Part shown: positions 1 through 9,900 of the stretch, piece after piece
How positions within the stretch are numbered: position 1 is the stretch's first letter
Layout of the letters: the number at the start of each line of letters is the position of its first letter
Origin: Flexicrinis sp001567485
Lineage (GTDB): Bacteria; Chloroflexota; Anaerolineae; Aggregatilineales; Phototrophicaceae
Reading direction: 5' to 3'
Assembly (NCBI GenBank): GCA_030263635.1
Contig: SZPI01000064.1
Coordinates: 1-29,966, forward strand
DNA: 29,966 bases
Translations under genes and position numbers: made by a program
Notes under the pieces: model-generated
The model's input: the letters and a program-made list of their open reading frames with translations, nothing else
Told to the model about the DNA's origin: nothing
The model's database searches: none

Positions 1-89
1 CGTCCGACCCGCCGCTGATGCAGCAGATGATCGCGTATAAGGCGGCGCTGGCCGAACAGAGCCGCGCCAAGCGCCTGCCGGACGAGTGA
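1..89 (+). CDS. C-terminal fragment of an unidentified protein
   Basis: An open frame enters from the left edge (first full codon at base 3) and ends at TGA 87-89. It encodes about 28 residues finishing in ...SRAKRLPDE. The composition is helical and charged and matches GC-rich coding DNA. The next gene starts 7 bases after the stop, so the two probably form one transcription unit. The fragment is too short to assign a family. Confidence 0.55.
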   Translation, partial: SDPPLMQQMIAYKAALAEQSRAKRLPDE

Positions 90-96
90 CCCGCGC

Positions 97-1572
97 ATGG
101 ACTTGAGCGACACGCAGCCCAACCCGCGCCATGACGATACGCAGCCCACGTCACCTATCGGCGCGCGCCGGCCCAACACGCTGCTGATCCTCGCGGCGCT
201 GGCGAGCGCGGCGCTGGCGATTGTCGGCGGCATCGCGCTGATCTCGACGCTGACTCAACGCCCGGCCCCGCCGCCGCTGGTGCATCTCACGCTGATCGTG
301 GACGGGCTGGCGGAGGAAGTCACCACCGATGCGCGCACCGTGCGCGAGCTGCTCGAACGCGAAGGCATCACGCTCACCGGCAGCCTCGCCGTCGATCCCA
401 GCCCGGATACGCGCTTACAGGCCAGCATGACCGTGTTGGTTGACGATCAGCGGCCGGTGACGCTCACCGTGGACGGCGCGACCAGCGTGTTCCGCACCGT
501 GATCGAAAACCCATCCGACATCCTGCGCGCGGCCGGCGTCACCATCGACCAAGACGACGAGGTCATCGTCAACGGCGCGCCTGTCCAACCGGATCAACTG
601 CGCCGCTACCCGCTGCCCGCCAACCGCATCTCGATTCGCCACGCCCTGACCGTCTCGCTCATCGACGGCGACCTGCCAGCCGAGTCGCTCATCACGACGG
701 CCGACACCGTCGGCGACGCGCTGGCCGAGGCGGACGTGACGCTGTATCTGGGCGATTCGATCGAGCCGCCTGTCGAATCCGCGCTGGAGCAGGACATGCA
801 GATCGTCATCGACCGGTCGCTGCCCGTCACCGTGGAACTGGACGGCAGCACGACCGTCACCCGCACACAGGCCGAACGCGTCGGCGCGCTGTTGGATGAG
901 TTGAACATCACGCTCAACGGGTTCGATTACGCCGTTCCGCCGGTCAACGCCCGCCTGCGTGCCGGCATGACTGTGCGCATCGTCCGCGTGACCGAGGAGG
1001 TCATCGTCGAACCGATTGAGGTGCCATACGAGCGCGTCACGCTGGCGAACGCCGAGATGGAGCTGGATACCACGGCGATCACGACCGCGGGCGTCGCCGG
1101 CCGTGACGAGCGCCGCATCCGCATCCGATACGAGAACGGCGTGGAGGTGCGGCGGTTCGATGAGGGTGTGGTGCGCGTGCAAGATCCGGTCAACGAGGTG
1201 TTGAGCTACGGCACGCGCCTCGTCTACCGCACGGTCGATACGCCGGACGGCCCGCGCGAGTACTGGCGCAAACTGCGCATGTACGCCACCAGCTATCACC
1301 CGGCGGCGCTCGGCGGCGACGACGTCACGGCCACCGGCGCGCGGCTGACTAAAGGCATCGTGGCGATCAATCCGCGCATCGTGCCATACGGGACGGTCTT
1401 GTATGTCGAGGGATATGGTGAGGGCCTCGCCGCCGACACCGGCGGCCCGCGCAGCACGCCATACTGGATCGACCTCGGCTACGACGACGACAATTACCGG
1501 CGCTGGTCGCGGTATGTCGACGTGTATCTGCTCGCCCCGCCGCCGGAAAACATCCCGCTGCTGCTGCCGTAG
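97..1572 (+). CDS. membrane-anchored DUF348/G5/3D-domain protein (YabE/RpfB-like wall hydrolase)
   Basis: This 491-residue protein has a short cytoplasmic tail and one membrane segment (about 28-52), so the rest should lie outside the membrane. It carries DUF348-type ubiquitin-like repeats (about 62-115, a shorter one about 120-165, 183-240 and 243-296), then a G5-like domain (about 300-375). The C-terminal 3D domain (about 393-478) has TATG at 411-414, D447 in DTGG, D459 and D475. These are the three aspartates that name the domain, which is related to MltA/Rpf-type lytic transglycosylase folds. By family knowledge such proteins remodel peptidoglycan, as YabE and RpfB do in Gram-positive bacteria. 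The likely role here is cell-envelope or wall-polymer binding and cleavage. There is no convincing ribosome binding site before the ATG, but it follows the previous stop by 7 bases. The gene is convergent with the CcdA-like gene. Catalytic activity is inferred, not shown. Confidence 0.88.
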   Translation: MDLSDTQPNPRHDDTQPTSPIGARRPNTLLILAALASAALAIVGGIALISTLTQRPAPPPLVHLTLIVDGLAEEVTTDARTVRELLEREGITLTGSLAVDPSPDTRLQASMTVLVDDQRPVTLTVDGATSVFRTVIENPSDILRAAGVTIDQDDEVIVNGAPVQPDQLRRYPLPANRISIRHALTVSLIDGDLPAESLITTADTVGDALAEADVTLYLGDSIEPPVESALEQDMQIVIDRSLPVTVELDGSTTVTRTQAERVGALLDELNITLNGFDYAVPPVNARLRAGMTVRIVRVTEEVIVEPIEVPYERVTLANAEMELDTTAITTAGVAGRDERRIRIRYENGVEVRRFDEGVVRVQDPVNEVLSYGTRLVYRTVDTPDGPREYWRKLRMYATSYHPAALGGDDVTATGARLTKGIVAINPRIVPYGTVLYVEGYGEGLAADTGGPRSTPYWIDLGYDDDNYRRWSRYVDVYLLAPPPENIPLLLP

Positions 1573-1621
1573 AACGCGTTGCCACCGCGTCGCTGCAAGA
1601 CGGCGGCGAGATCGCGAAACC

Positions 1622-2716
1622 TTATTTCCCGCCGGCGTCCGGCACGAAGATTTCAAGGGCGCGTTCTTCAAGCTGAAGCGAGAGGTCGGCGAGTTCACCG
1701 GACGAAAGCTGAAGCGTCAGCCGCTGAAGCTCGCCCGACGCCACCAGCACGCCAATCAGCACGAGGAAGATACCGCTGATGCGCTTGATCGTCTTCATGC
1801 GGCGGTTGAGCCGGCGCATTATTCCCTGCGCGCGGTCGAGCGCCAGCGCCGACAGGATGAACGGGATGCCGAGGCCGAGGCTGTAGGCGGTCAACTGAAG
1901 CGACGCGAGGCCGACGTTGCCCGTCTGCGCAGACAGCGTGAGGATCGAGCCGTACACGGTGCCGATGCACGGCGACCAGCCGGCCGAAAACACAATGCCC
2001 ATGAGCATCGAACTGAGCAGGCCGCGGCCATCTTGATCCATCTGGCCGCGCGTGTCTTGATACAGCCCCATCTCGATGCGGGTTGTCGTGTTGACAATGA
2101 ACTGGCGCGGGTTGGCAAACGCGCCGCTGGCGAACAGGGCCAGCCCGAACACCGCGGCCGAGAGCAGGGCCAGCGCATCCGGCCACACGGGCGCGCCGGT
2201 ATACGCCGGTTCCCACACCGTCAGGCGGCCTGCGACCCCCCACACCAGCGCGATGACTCCGGCGATCAGCACACCGGCCACGATCAGCGCATGGGTGGAG
2301 CTTGCCTCGGCGCGGCGCGCGCGGTCGAACAGCGCCGGCAAAAATCCGCCGAAATGCAGGCCGAAGAACACGATCAGCAAACCGCCGAGCCGCCCGATGA
2401 TCCCCGTCACGCTCGACACATTCTGCCCGCCGATCTCACGAATCAGCGCGGTCGTGATGACGCCCAGCAGCACAAAGACGATGGTGAACCCGAACACGAA
2501 CGCCAGCCCGTGCAGGCCGAGCGCGAACCGTTCACCGAACGAGCGCGTCGCGACAGCGGTTCCACCGGGGCCGGCCTGCACCGCCGTGACCTCGGCGTTC
2601 TGGAGCGCACGACCGCCCAGATAACTGATATAGGCCGGCACAAGCGGCAGCACACACGGCGAGATGAACGAGATCAGGCCGAATACGAAGGCGATAGGGA
2701 GGGTAACTTCAAGCAT
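1622..2716 (-). CDS. ccdA: CcdA/DsbD-type thiol-disulfide membrane transporter with an insert
   Basis: This is a 364-residue polytopic membrane protein of the CcdA family, which passes electrons from cytoplasmic thioredoxin across the membrane to extracytoplasmic thiol proteins, for example for cytochrome c maturation. The two hallmark cysteines are present in pseudo-symmetric contexts: C21 in SPCVLPLVPAYISYLGG and C250 in GWSPCIGTVYGS. Helices are visible at about 5-30, 65-90, 105-122, 235-262, 272-292 and 310-328. The protein is longer than typical CcdA (about 220-250 residues). An insert at about 125-235 adds two hydrophobic segments (143-163 and 180-200), and there is an amphipathic tail. 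The ATG at 2716 was preferred over an upstream start at 2761 because the family begins directly at the first helix (MLEVTLPIAF). No thioredoxin or cytochrome c biogenesis partner lies in the window. The gene is divergent from the response regulator. Confidence 0.88.
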   Translation of the reverse strand: MLEVTLPIAFVFGLISFISPCVLPLVPAYISYLGGRALQNAEVTAVQAGPGGTAVATRSFGERFALGLHGLAFVFGFTIVFVLLGVITTALIREIGGQNVSSVTGIIGRLGGLLIVFFGLHFGGFLPALFDRARRAEASSTHALIVAGVLIAGVIALVWGVAGRLTVWEPAYTGAPVWPDALALLSAAVFGLALFASGAFANPRQFIVNTTTRIEMGLYQDTRGQMDQDGRGLLSSMLMGIVFSAGWSPCIGTVYGSILTLSAQTGNVGLASLQLTAYSLGLGIPFILSALALDRAQGIMRRLNRRMKTIKRISGIFLVLIGVLVASGELQRLTLQLSSGELADLSLQLEERALEIFVPDAGGK

Positions 2717-2923
2717 TGGATTTCGGATCTCACTTTGCGCACGCAGCGTTGACGCGCCCAACCTCGCCTATTTTACTTCACCCGCCCCACTTTATGAACA
2801 GGATAACTGGCAGCTAGCATCGGCTAGCATCCCTAAATGCACCATGCCCAAACATGCGGTATCATGGTACCTAATGTTATCGCTGCACGGTGTTGATCGC
2901 CGTGTGTGGTTAAGGGCGGACTT
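2717..2923. promoter_or_regulatory. divergent intergenic region with a 10-bp tandem repeat
   Basis: This 207-base region separates the ccdA-like gene (-) from the response regulator (+). It is AT-richer than its surroundings. It contains a tandem repeat of GCTAGCATCG at 2813-2831, about 1.9 copies with a 10-base period. A possible -10 element for the + gene is TATCATG at 2860-2866, without a good -35. No gene was recognised in it. Confidence 0.4.
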
Positions 2924-3859
2924 ATGGCGACCAAAGGGCGCATCCTGATCGTCGATGACGACACCGACATTCAGTTCATGCTTAAGTTCTACTTCACCGG
3001 CGTCGGTTACGAAGTCGAGACCGCCGACCACGGCCGTGACGCGATCGCGCTGGCCCGCCGCCAGCCGCATTCGCTCATCATCCTCGACATCATGCTGCCG
3101 GATATGGATGGCTTCGAGGTATGCCGCGAACTGCGCACCAACAACCGCACCAAGTACATCCCGATCATCTTCCTCACCCAGCGCGACGAGCGCAGCGACC
3201 GGCTGAACGGCCTCGAACTGGGCGCGGACGACTACGTCACCAAACCGTTCGACGTAGATGAGCTGGGCCTGCGCGTAGGAAATGCGATCCAGAGCGCCAA
3301 CCAGATCGGCGAGATCGACCCGCGCAGCAAGCTGCCGACTGGCCGGCTGATCGAGGACTACCTGCGCGGCCTGATGCGCCAAGCCCGCCCGTGGACGTAC
3401 ATCGACGGGAAGATCAACAACTTCGACACATTCGCCGACGTTTACAGCTTCGTCGCCGCCGACGAGTTGATCCGCTTCACCGCGATGCTGTTGGCCGAGA
3501 TCATCGAGCAGTTCGGCACGCCCGACGATTTCATCGGGCATCCGGGGCGCGACAACTTCGTCGTCGTCACGCATGCTGCCGATGCGAAGCGCTTGCAGGA
3601 GGAGATCGAGAACCGCTTCGCCAGCGGGGTCAAGCAGCACTATTCGTTCATCGACCGCGAGCGCGGCTATGTGCTGGTGCCGGACTCCAGCGGCGACCGC
3701 CGGGTCGAACTCATGTCCATGGCGATTGGGACGGTGAGCACCACTACGCACCGGTTCTCGGACATCCGCGAGATCACCGAACTCGCCGCCGAAGACCGCC
3801 GCCGCCGCGCCGCCGGGATCATCGAGAACGAGAGCACACGTTTCCGCAGCACATGGTAG
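2924..3859 (+). CDS. response regulator: REC plus degenerate GGDEF-like domain
   Basis: This is a 311-residue two-component response regulator. The N-terminal receiver domain (about 5-120) has the acidic pocket D11-D13, the phosphoacceptor D55 (LIILDIMLPDMDG), T85 and K107 (ADDYVTKPFD). The second half (about 135-280) has the layout of a diguanylate cyclase (LPTGRLIEDYL where GGDEF proteins have their conserved start). However, the signature loop reads PGRDNF instead of GGDEF, so cyclase activity is unlikely and it may serve as a protein- or nucleotide-binding output. The ATG at 2924 is chosen over a GTG at 2906 because AGGGCGGA lies just before it and family members begin MxxKxxILIVDDD. It lies about 90 bases upstream of the giant kinase, which makes it a candidate phosphotransfer partner (inference). 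Confidence 0.9.
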   Translation: MATKGRILIVDDDTDIQFMLKFYFTGVGYEVETADHGRDAIALARRQPHSLIILDIMLPDMDGFEVCRELRTNNRTKYIPIIFLTQRDERSDRLNGLELGADDYVTKPFDVDELGLRVGNAIQSANQIGEIDPRSKLPTGRLIEDYLRGLMRQARPWTYIDGKINNFDTFADVYSFVAADELIRFTAMLLAEIIEQFGTPDDFIGHPGRDNFVVVTHAADAKRLQEEIENRFASGVKQHYSFIDRERGYVLVPDSSGDRRVELMSMAIGTVSTTTHRFSDIREITELAAEDRRRRAAGIIENESTRFRSTW

Positions 3860-3894
3860 GCCCATTCCCTAATCGCAAATCCGGCGTTTTTTGC

Positions 3895-3917
3895 GTTACA
3901 CTGGAGGTTGTTGTAAC
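3895..3917 (+). promoter_or_regulatory. possible promoter/operator of the giant kinase gene
   Basis: The gap before the kinase ATG (3947) contains the inverted repeat GTTACA (3895-3900) - 11 bases - TGTAAC (3912-3917). A -10-like TACACT (3897-3902) overlaps its left arm. No convincing -35 is seen. A T run lies just upstream (3887-3892). This layout would fit a repressor site over a promoter, but the arms are short. Confidence 0.3.
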
Positions 3918-3946
3918 ACCGGTTTAACACCACACTACGGAACGCT

Positions 3947-6900
3947 ATGAACGTCGCGTTGATATTGCTGTTGGGAGGAGGAGTCGTCACGCTGTGGCTG
4001 TATCTTTTCACGCGTCAGCGCAGCGCCGCCAAAACCGCCTCCACCGTCAAGATCACCGAACCCCTCCCCGGCGAGCGTCCCGGTGAAGGTCTGCTGGTCG
4101 TGCGCGGCCTCGGTCAGGTCGTACACGCCAACCCGACGTTGAAGAACTGGCTCGGCCTTAATGACGACGTCCCCGACCTCGAACAGATCACCCGGCTGAT
4201 TCAGCCGCCCGACAACTTCCTCGGACTGCTCGGCTCACAGCGCGAAGCGGCGTTTCGCATCGGCGACCGCTGGATGGAAGCTGTTGTCTACGATGTCCCG
4301 CACGAGAGCGACCGCCGGCGCATGATCGTCGTGCGTCAAGTGGGCGCGAAAGACACCGACCAGACCATCCCGTCCACGTCGGCCGGGCTTGATTTCTCGC
4401 GCGCGTTCCGCGTCTTGAATCAGGCCTCGGAGCTGGTCGACATCACCGCCGGCGTCGAGCCGACCCTGCAAGCCATCCTCACCGTGCTGCACCCGGTCAT
4501 CCACTTCGACGGCGGCGAGATTAACCTGTTCACCGAAGACAACGCCGCGCTCACCCCGCAGGCGTGGTTCGGTGACGCGCGCTACATCCTCGCGCTGTAC
4601 GAACGCGGCGGCCAGTATCCGCTGGACGGCGGCCTGCCGGGTTGGATTCTTGAGAACCGCAAGGCGCTGGTGCTCAACAGCCCGGCCGACATCGAGGCGC
4701 TGCGCCCGATCGTCTCGCCGTTCCCGTATGCCAGCGTGGTCGGCATCCCGCTTGAGTTGGGCGCGCAGGTACTCGGCACGCTGCAGTTGTACAACGACCG
4801 CCCCGGCGCGTATTCGCAGCAGGACGCCACGCTGCTGCTGGCCCTCAACGACGCGCTGACGAGCACGATCAGCGAAGCCCAGCAGTATGCGCAGCAGGTG
4901 CGCCGGGTCGAAGACCTCGTCAGCTTGCAAGCGCTGGTCGAGCAGGTCTCCGGGCGCGGCGAATCGCGGCCGGAAGCGGTCTACGGCGCGCTGGCGAAAC
5001 GCGTGGCCGAACTCAGCAGTGCGCAGATGTGCGGCGTGCTGCTCTATGACGAAACCCGCGGCGGCCTGACGGCGGCCCTGCCCTTCCACGGTATCCCCGA
5101 CGCGCTGGCGCGGTCGCTGTTCGTGGCCCTGCCCACGGGAAGCGCCGCCCGTGACATCTTCGAACGACAGCCGTACTGGCTGGCCGGTGATCTGCGCGAC
5201 GAGCCGCTGGCCGCCGAAATGGGCCTCGTGACCGTGATGAGCACGATCGGGATTCGCAATACGCTGTGGGTTCCGCTGCAAATCAGCCGCGACCGAATCG
5301 GTATGCTGGCGGTGTTCAACAAGCTGCGCGGCGGCGAGTTCACGATCCGCGATGTCGCCAACCTGCGCGCCATCGCGTCACAAGCAACGGTCGTGGTCGA
5401 AAGCACCCGCTTGCTCAGCCGTGAACAGCGCCTCGACGCTGAACTTGAGGGCCTTCAGCAGATGACGCTGGCGATCGGGTCGCTGGCCGCCGAGACCGAT
5501 TTCTACCGCGCGCTGTCGGATCGCATCAGCACGTTGATGAACGTGCGGATGTGCGCGCTGCTGCTGTTCGACCGCGAGGCGCTTCAGCTCCGGTGCGTCG
5601 TGCCGGCGACCGGCCTTGACAACAAGATCGCCAGCGACTACGCCATCGACTTCGCCCCCGGCAGCGTGTTCCGCGCCCTGTGGGAAGACGAGGACAGTTG
5701 GTACACCAACAACACCGCCGCCAGCGCGCTGATCATCGCCGCCGGCCTTGAACCCATCGTGCAGCAGGCGCGTATTCAACGCACGATGTTCGCCCGCCTC
5801 ACCCTGCGCGGGCAGCTCACCGGCGTCATCCAGATCGCCTCCCCCGATCAAGGGCGCGACTTTGACGACGGCGACGGGCGTCTGCTCACCATCTTCGCCA
5901 CGCAGGCCGCGACGATCCTTGAAAACGCGCGGCTGTTCCAAGAGATCCAGCGCGCTTCGCAGCGGTCGGAATCGCTGCGCCGGATCGCGGAACTGGCCGG
6001 CGCGATGAACCGCCTCGACGAGGTCGCGCAAGACCTGCTCATGGCGATTGCCGAGGCCACCCTGTCGCCCATCGCCTATATCAGCATCCTCGACGGCGCC
6101 GGCAACCTGATCACGACGCCGGAGCGCGTTTACGGCGAAAAGCTGGAGAAGCCGACCGTTCAGAGCATGTACGCGCCGATGTTCCAGCACTCGGTCGTGA
6201 TGAGCCGCCGGCCCTATCTCGGCAACGACGTGCTGAACGACGAGCGCGTGCTGCCGGAGTACAAGCGCATCGCCGGTGAGATGAACGTGCTCAAGTCGGT
6301 GCTGGTGCCGCTGGCCGTCGGCGACCGCAGCATCGGCGAGTTGGGCATCGCGAACCGGGGGCGCGATTACACCAGCGACGACATCGAACTGATGATGACG
6401 ATTGCGTCACAGGTCGCGCCGGCCGTCGACCGCGCGCTGCTGTACGAAGCGACCGGTCAGAACCTCGCCCGCCGCCTCGAAGAACTCGACGCGGTCAGCC
6501 GCGTGTCGAACGAATTGACGCTGACGGTCGATTTCGATCAGATCCTCAACGTCATCCGCCGCGAGGCCCTTCGCGCGACATCGGCCGGAAACAGCACGGT
6601 CGCCCTGCTCGCCCCACATGAGGAATGGTCGGCGCCGGATCAACCCGTGCTGGCGCGGCGTTTGGGCGGCCTGCGCGATACCGTCAGCTTCGACACCATC
6701 GCGCCGATCGAACGGCAGGCGGTCATCGCCGGCGCCGAGCCGGTCTTGATCCATGATTACCACGCGCCAGACAGCCCATTCAGCCCGATCCCGCGTGACG
6801 CGCGCTCCGCGCTCTCCTGCGCCATTCTGTGGGTCGACACGGTCATCGGCGTGATCCATCTGTGGGACAATCAGCCGGAGGTGTTCGATGACACCGCCGC

Positions 6901-9900
6901 GCAGTTCCTCTACACACTGGCGACCAAAGCCTCGCTGGGTTACGGCAACTACATCCGCTACAACGAACTGCGCGAGCGTTCAGACGCACTGCGCCAGCGC
7001 GTCGAACAGCTTAACCGGATTTTCGAACTCAGCTCGGTGCTGTCCTCCACGACCGATCCGGTCGAGCTGATGGAGGCGGTCGCGTTCAGCGTGCAGAACT
7101 CGGCCGGCTTCGATCAGGTCGTCATGCTGTTGGCCGACGACGAATTCGTGCTGCACCGCGTGGCGCAGGCCGGCATCCCGGTCGATATCTTCCGCGAGAG
7201 TCAGGTCAGCACCTTGACCACGGCATCCCTGCGTGCGCTGCTCGACCCGGAGTATCACCTCCACGGCACGAACGTCTGCCTCATCCCGGCCGAACAGCGC
7301 AACCGCCAGCGCGATGCGCTTGAGACACGCTTCGACGGCCAGCGCGAAATTCAGGCATCCGGCCCCGAGACGTGGCACGACGGTGACCTGTTGGTCGTGC
7401 AGATGATCGCGCCCAGCGGCCGCACCATCGGCGCGATGCTGCTCGACCGCCCGTTCAACGATCTCAAGCCCGACCGCACCACCGTCGACCTGCTGGAGAC
7501 CTTCGCGTATCAGGCCGCCAACGCCGCCGAAAGCACGACGCTCTACAACCAAGCGGTGCGCCTGCGGATGCTGAACGAAGCAGTCGTCAACTCGATCCAG
7601 CAGGGCATCGTCGTGATCAACGAAACCGGCCGGATCGTGACCATCAACCACACGATGCGCGAGGCGTTCCAGTGGACGGATCGCGCGATCGGTTACACGC
7701 TGGAAGAGTACCGGCCTGAACTAGCGCAGTTGATCGGCTATGCCATCGACGTCGTGCTGGCCGGCGGTCAGCCGCAAGAAATGACCGATGCCAGCACGTA
7801 TGACCATGAAGACCGGCCGCAGACGCTCAATATGTACGTCTACCCATTGGCCGGCCAACAGGGCAGCGGCGCGGTGCTCTTGATCGAGGACACCACCGAG
7901 CGCCGCGCGTTGGAACAGGCTATTCAGGTGCGTGCCGATCAGCTTGGCGCGCTGACGCTCGCCAGCAACCGCGTGACCGCATCGACCGAGCGTTCGCTCG
8001 TTATCCTCAACGCAATGACCGAGATGCACCGCCTGCTGCCGTATCAGACGATGGCGGTGTGGCGGCGCGCCGGCTCAGTGCTGACGCTCGAAGACGCCGC
8101 CGGCGAATTGTGGGAGGGTGTGCGCACCGAGGCCGAGGCCGGCGAGGAAGCCACCCGTCTGCGCATCAACGATTATCTGGCGCTGCGGCAGGTCGTGGAC
8201 AGCCAGCGGACGCTCGCGGTCAACCTGCCGCCGGATGAGCCGACCGAGTACGATCCAATGCCCCCCGGCGCAGAAGGCGCGCTCTCGTGGCTCGGTGTCC
8301 CGATGGTCAATCAGGGCAACGTCGTCGGCGTCATCGCGCTGGCAACGCCAGAGGCCAACGCCTACGACAGCCCATCCGATCAGAACGTGGCGTTTGCGTT
8401 CGCGTCTCAGGTCGCCAACGCCGCCTCCAGCGCCGAACTGTTCATGCAGGCGTTCGAGCGCACCAACGAGATGTCCACCCTGCTCGAAGCCGCGCAGGCC
8501 ACCGCCGCGACCCGCGACCTGAACGAACTACTAGAGCTGATCGCCGGTTTGATGTTCGGCGTCGTCGAGGTCGATCAGTGCCTGATTATGGCGTGGAACG
8601 AGATCGAAGATAACGTCGAGATCATTCAGGACACCGACCGCTACGGCGATCTGTCGCGCCTGCGCGAGCGCGGCGAACGGCTTGACCTCGCCCAGTACCG
8701 CGCCAAGAGCAAGGTGCTCAAATCGCGCGAGCCGCTGATCCTGATCGCGTCCGACAACGAGGACGTGTTCGGGCGCGACGTAACCGAAATGCGCGAACGC
8801 GGCGAAACCCAGCGCGTGCTCATCCCGCTGGTGACGGCCGACGGCGCAATCGGCCTCGTGCAGCTTGAGACCTACAGCCGCGAGCCGCTTGAGATCACGC
8901 CGCAGAACCTGCGCATGGTGCGCACGTTGGGCGGTCAGCTGGCCGTCGGTATCCAGAGCGCCCGCCTGACTTACGAGATGTCGAACATGGTGGCCGAGTC
9001 GTTCGCGCTCAACGACCTCAGCCAATCCCTGTCGTCGATGGACACCATTCGCACCCGTCTGCCCGGCGTATTGACCGCCAGCCAATTCTACGTCGCGCTG
9101 TTCAACGACGAGACCGGCACCGTCTCGTTCCCGATCGTCATCCGCGACGGCGAAACGGTCAGCATTCCGCCCCGGCCGCTGACCAACGACGAAGTCGGCT
9201 ACGTGTACAAGAACAACCGCATGCTCAGCATCGGCGCGGACTACTTCACGCCAGACGAACTGCGCCGCAGCATTGGCATTCAAAACGGCGAGGGCGACTA
9301 TAAGAGTTACATGGCTGTGCCGATCACGGTCGGCACGAAGGTGTACGGGGCTATCGCCGTGCTTGACGGTAAGCGCACGCGCGCCTTCTCGCTGAACGAT
9401 CAGCGCGTGCTGTCCACGGTCGCCGCGCAGTTGGCCGCCGTGCTTGAGAACGCTAACCTGTTCGGCCAGATCAGCAGTTTGGCCGCCGATCTCGAACGGC
9501 AGGTCGTGGCGCGCACACAGGAGCTTGAGGAGGAGCGCGACCGCCTCGACACGCTCTACCAGATCACGTCCGAACTGGCGCGCACGCTCGACATGACTCA
9601 GTTGGAACACCGCGCGCTCGAAATGCTCGCCAAAGCGGCCGGCGCGGACGACGGGCTGATTATGCGCTTCGACGCGCTGACCGACGATCTGGTGACGATG
9701 GCGACGCTGAGCGACGCGGCCGAAGACAACGACACGCCGCACGCTGGTGAGCAGATCGGGCAGTGGTTGATCGACAACGGCCCCGAACTGAACGTCGGCG
9801 ATCTGGAGTCGTGGCCGCACTATGACACCGACCAATCCGGCGCGGGCGCATGGCGCAGCACGGTCGGCGCGGTGCTGCAAGCCAGCGACGGCGAATCGCT

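Noticed and set aside
415..1698. 427-codon - strand frame opposite the 3D-domain gene
   Set aside because: Same shadow effect; low-complexity translation with no domain, conflicting with a well-supported gene.
1403..2752. 449-codon + strand frame
   Set aside because: It overlaps two real genes in other frames (3D-domain and CcdA-like). The translation is rich in Arg, Gln and His without motifs.
2792..3865. 357-codon - strand frame opposite the response regulator
   Set aside because: A shadow of a clear receiver-domain gene; it also covers the likely divergent promoter region.
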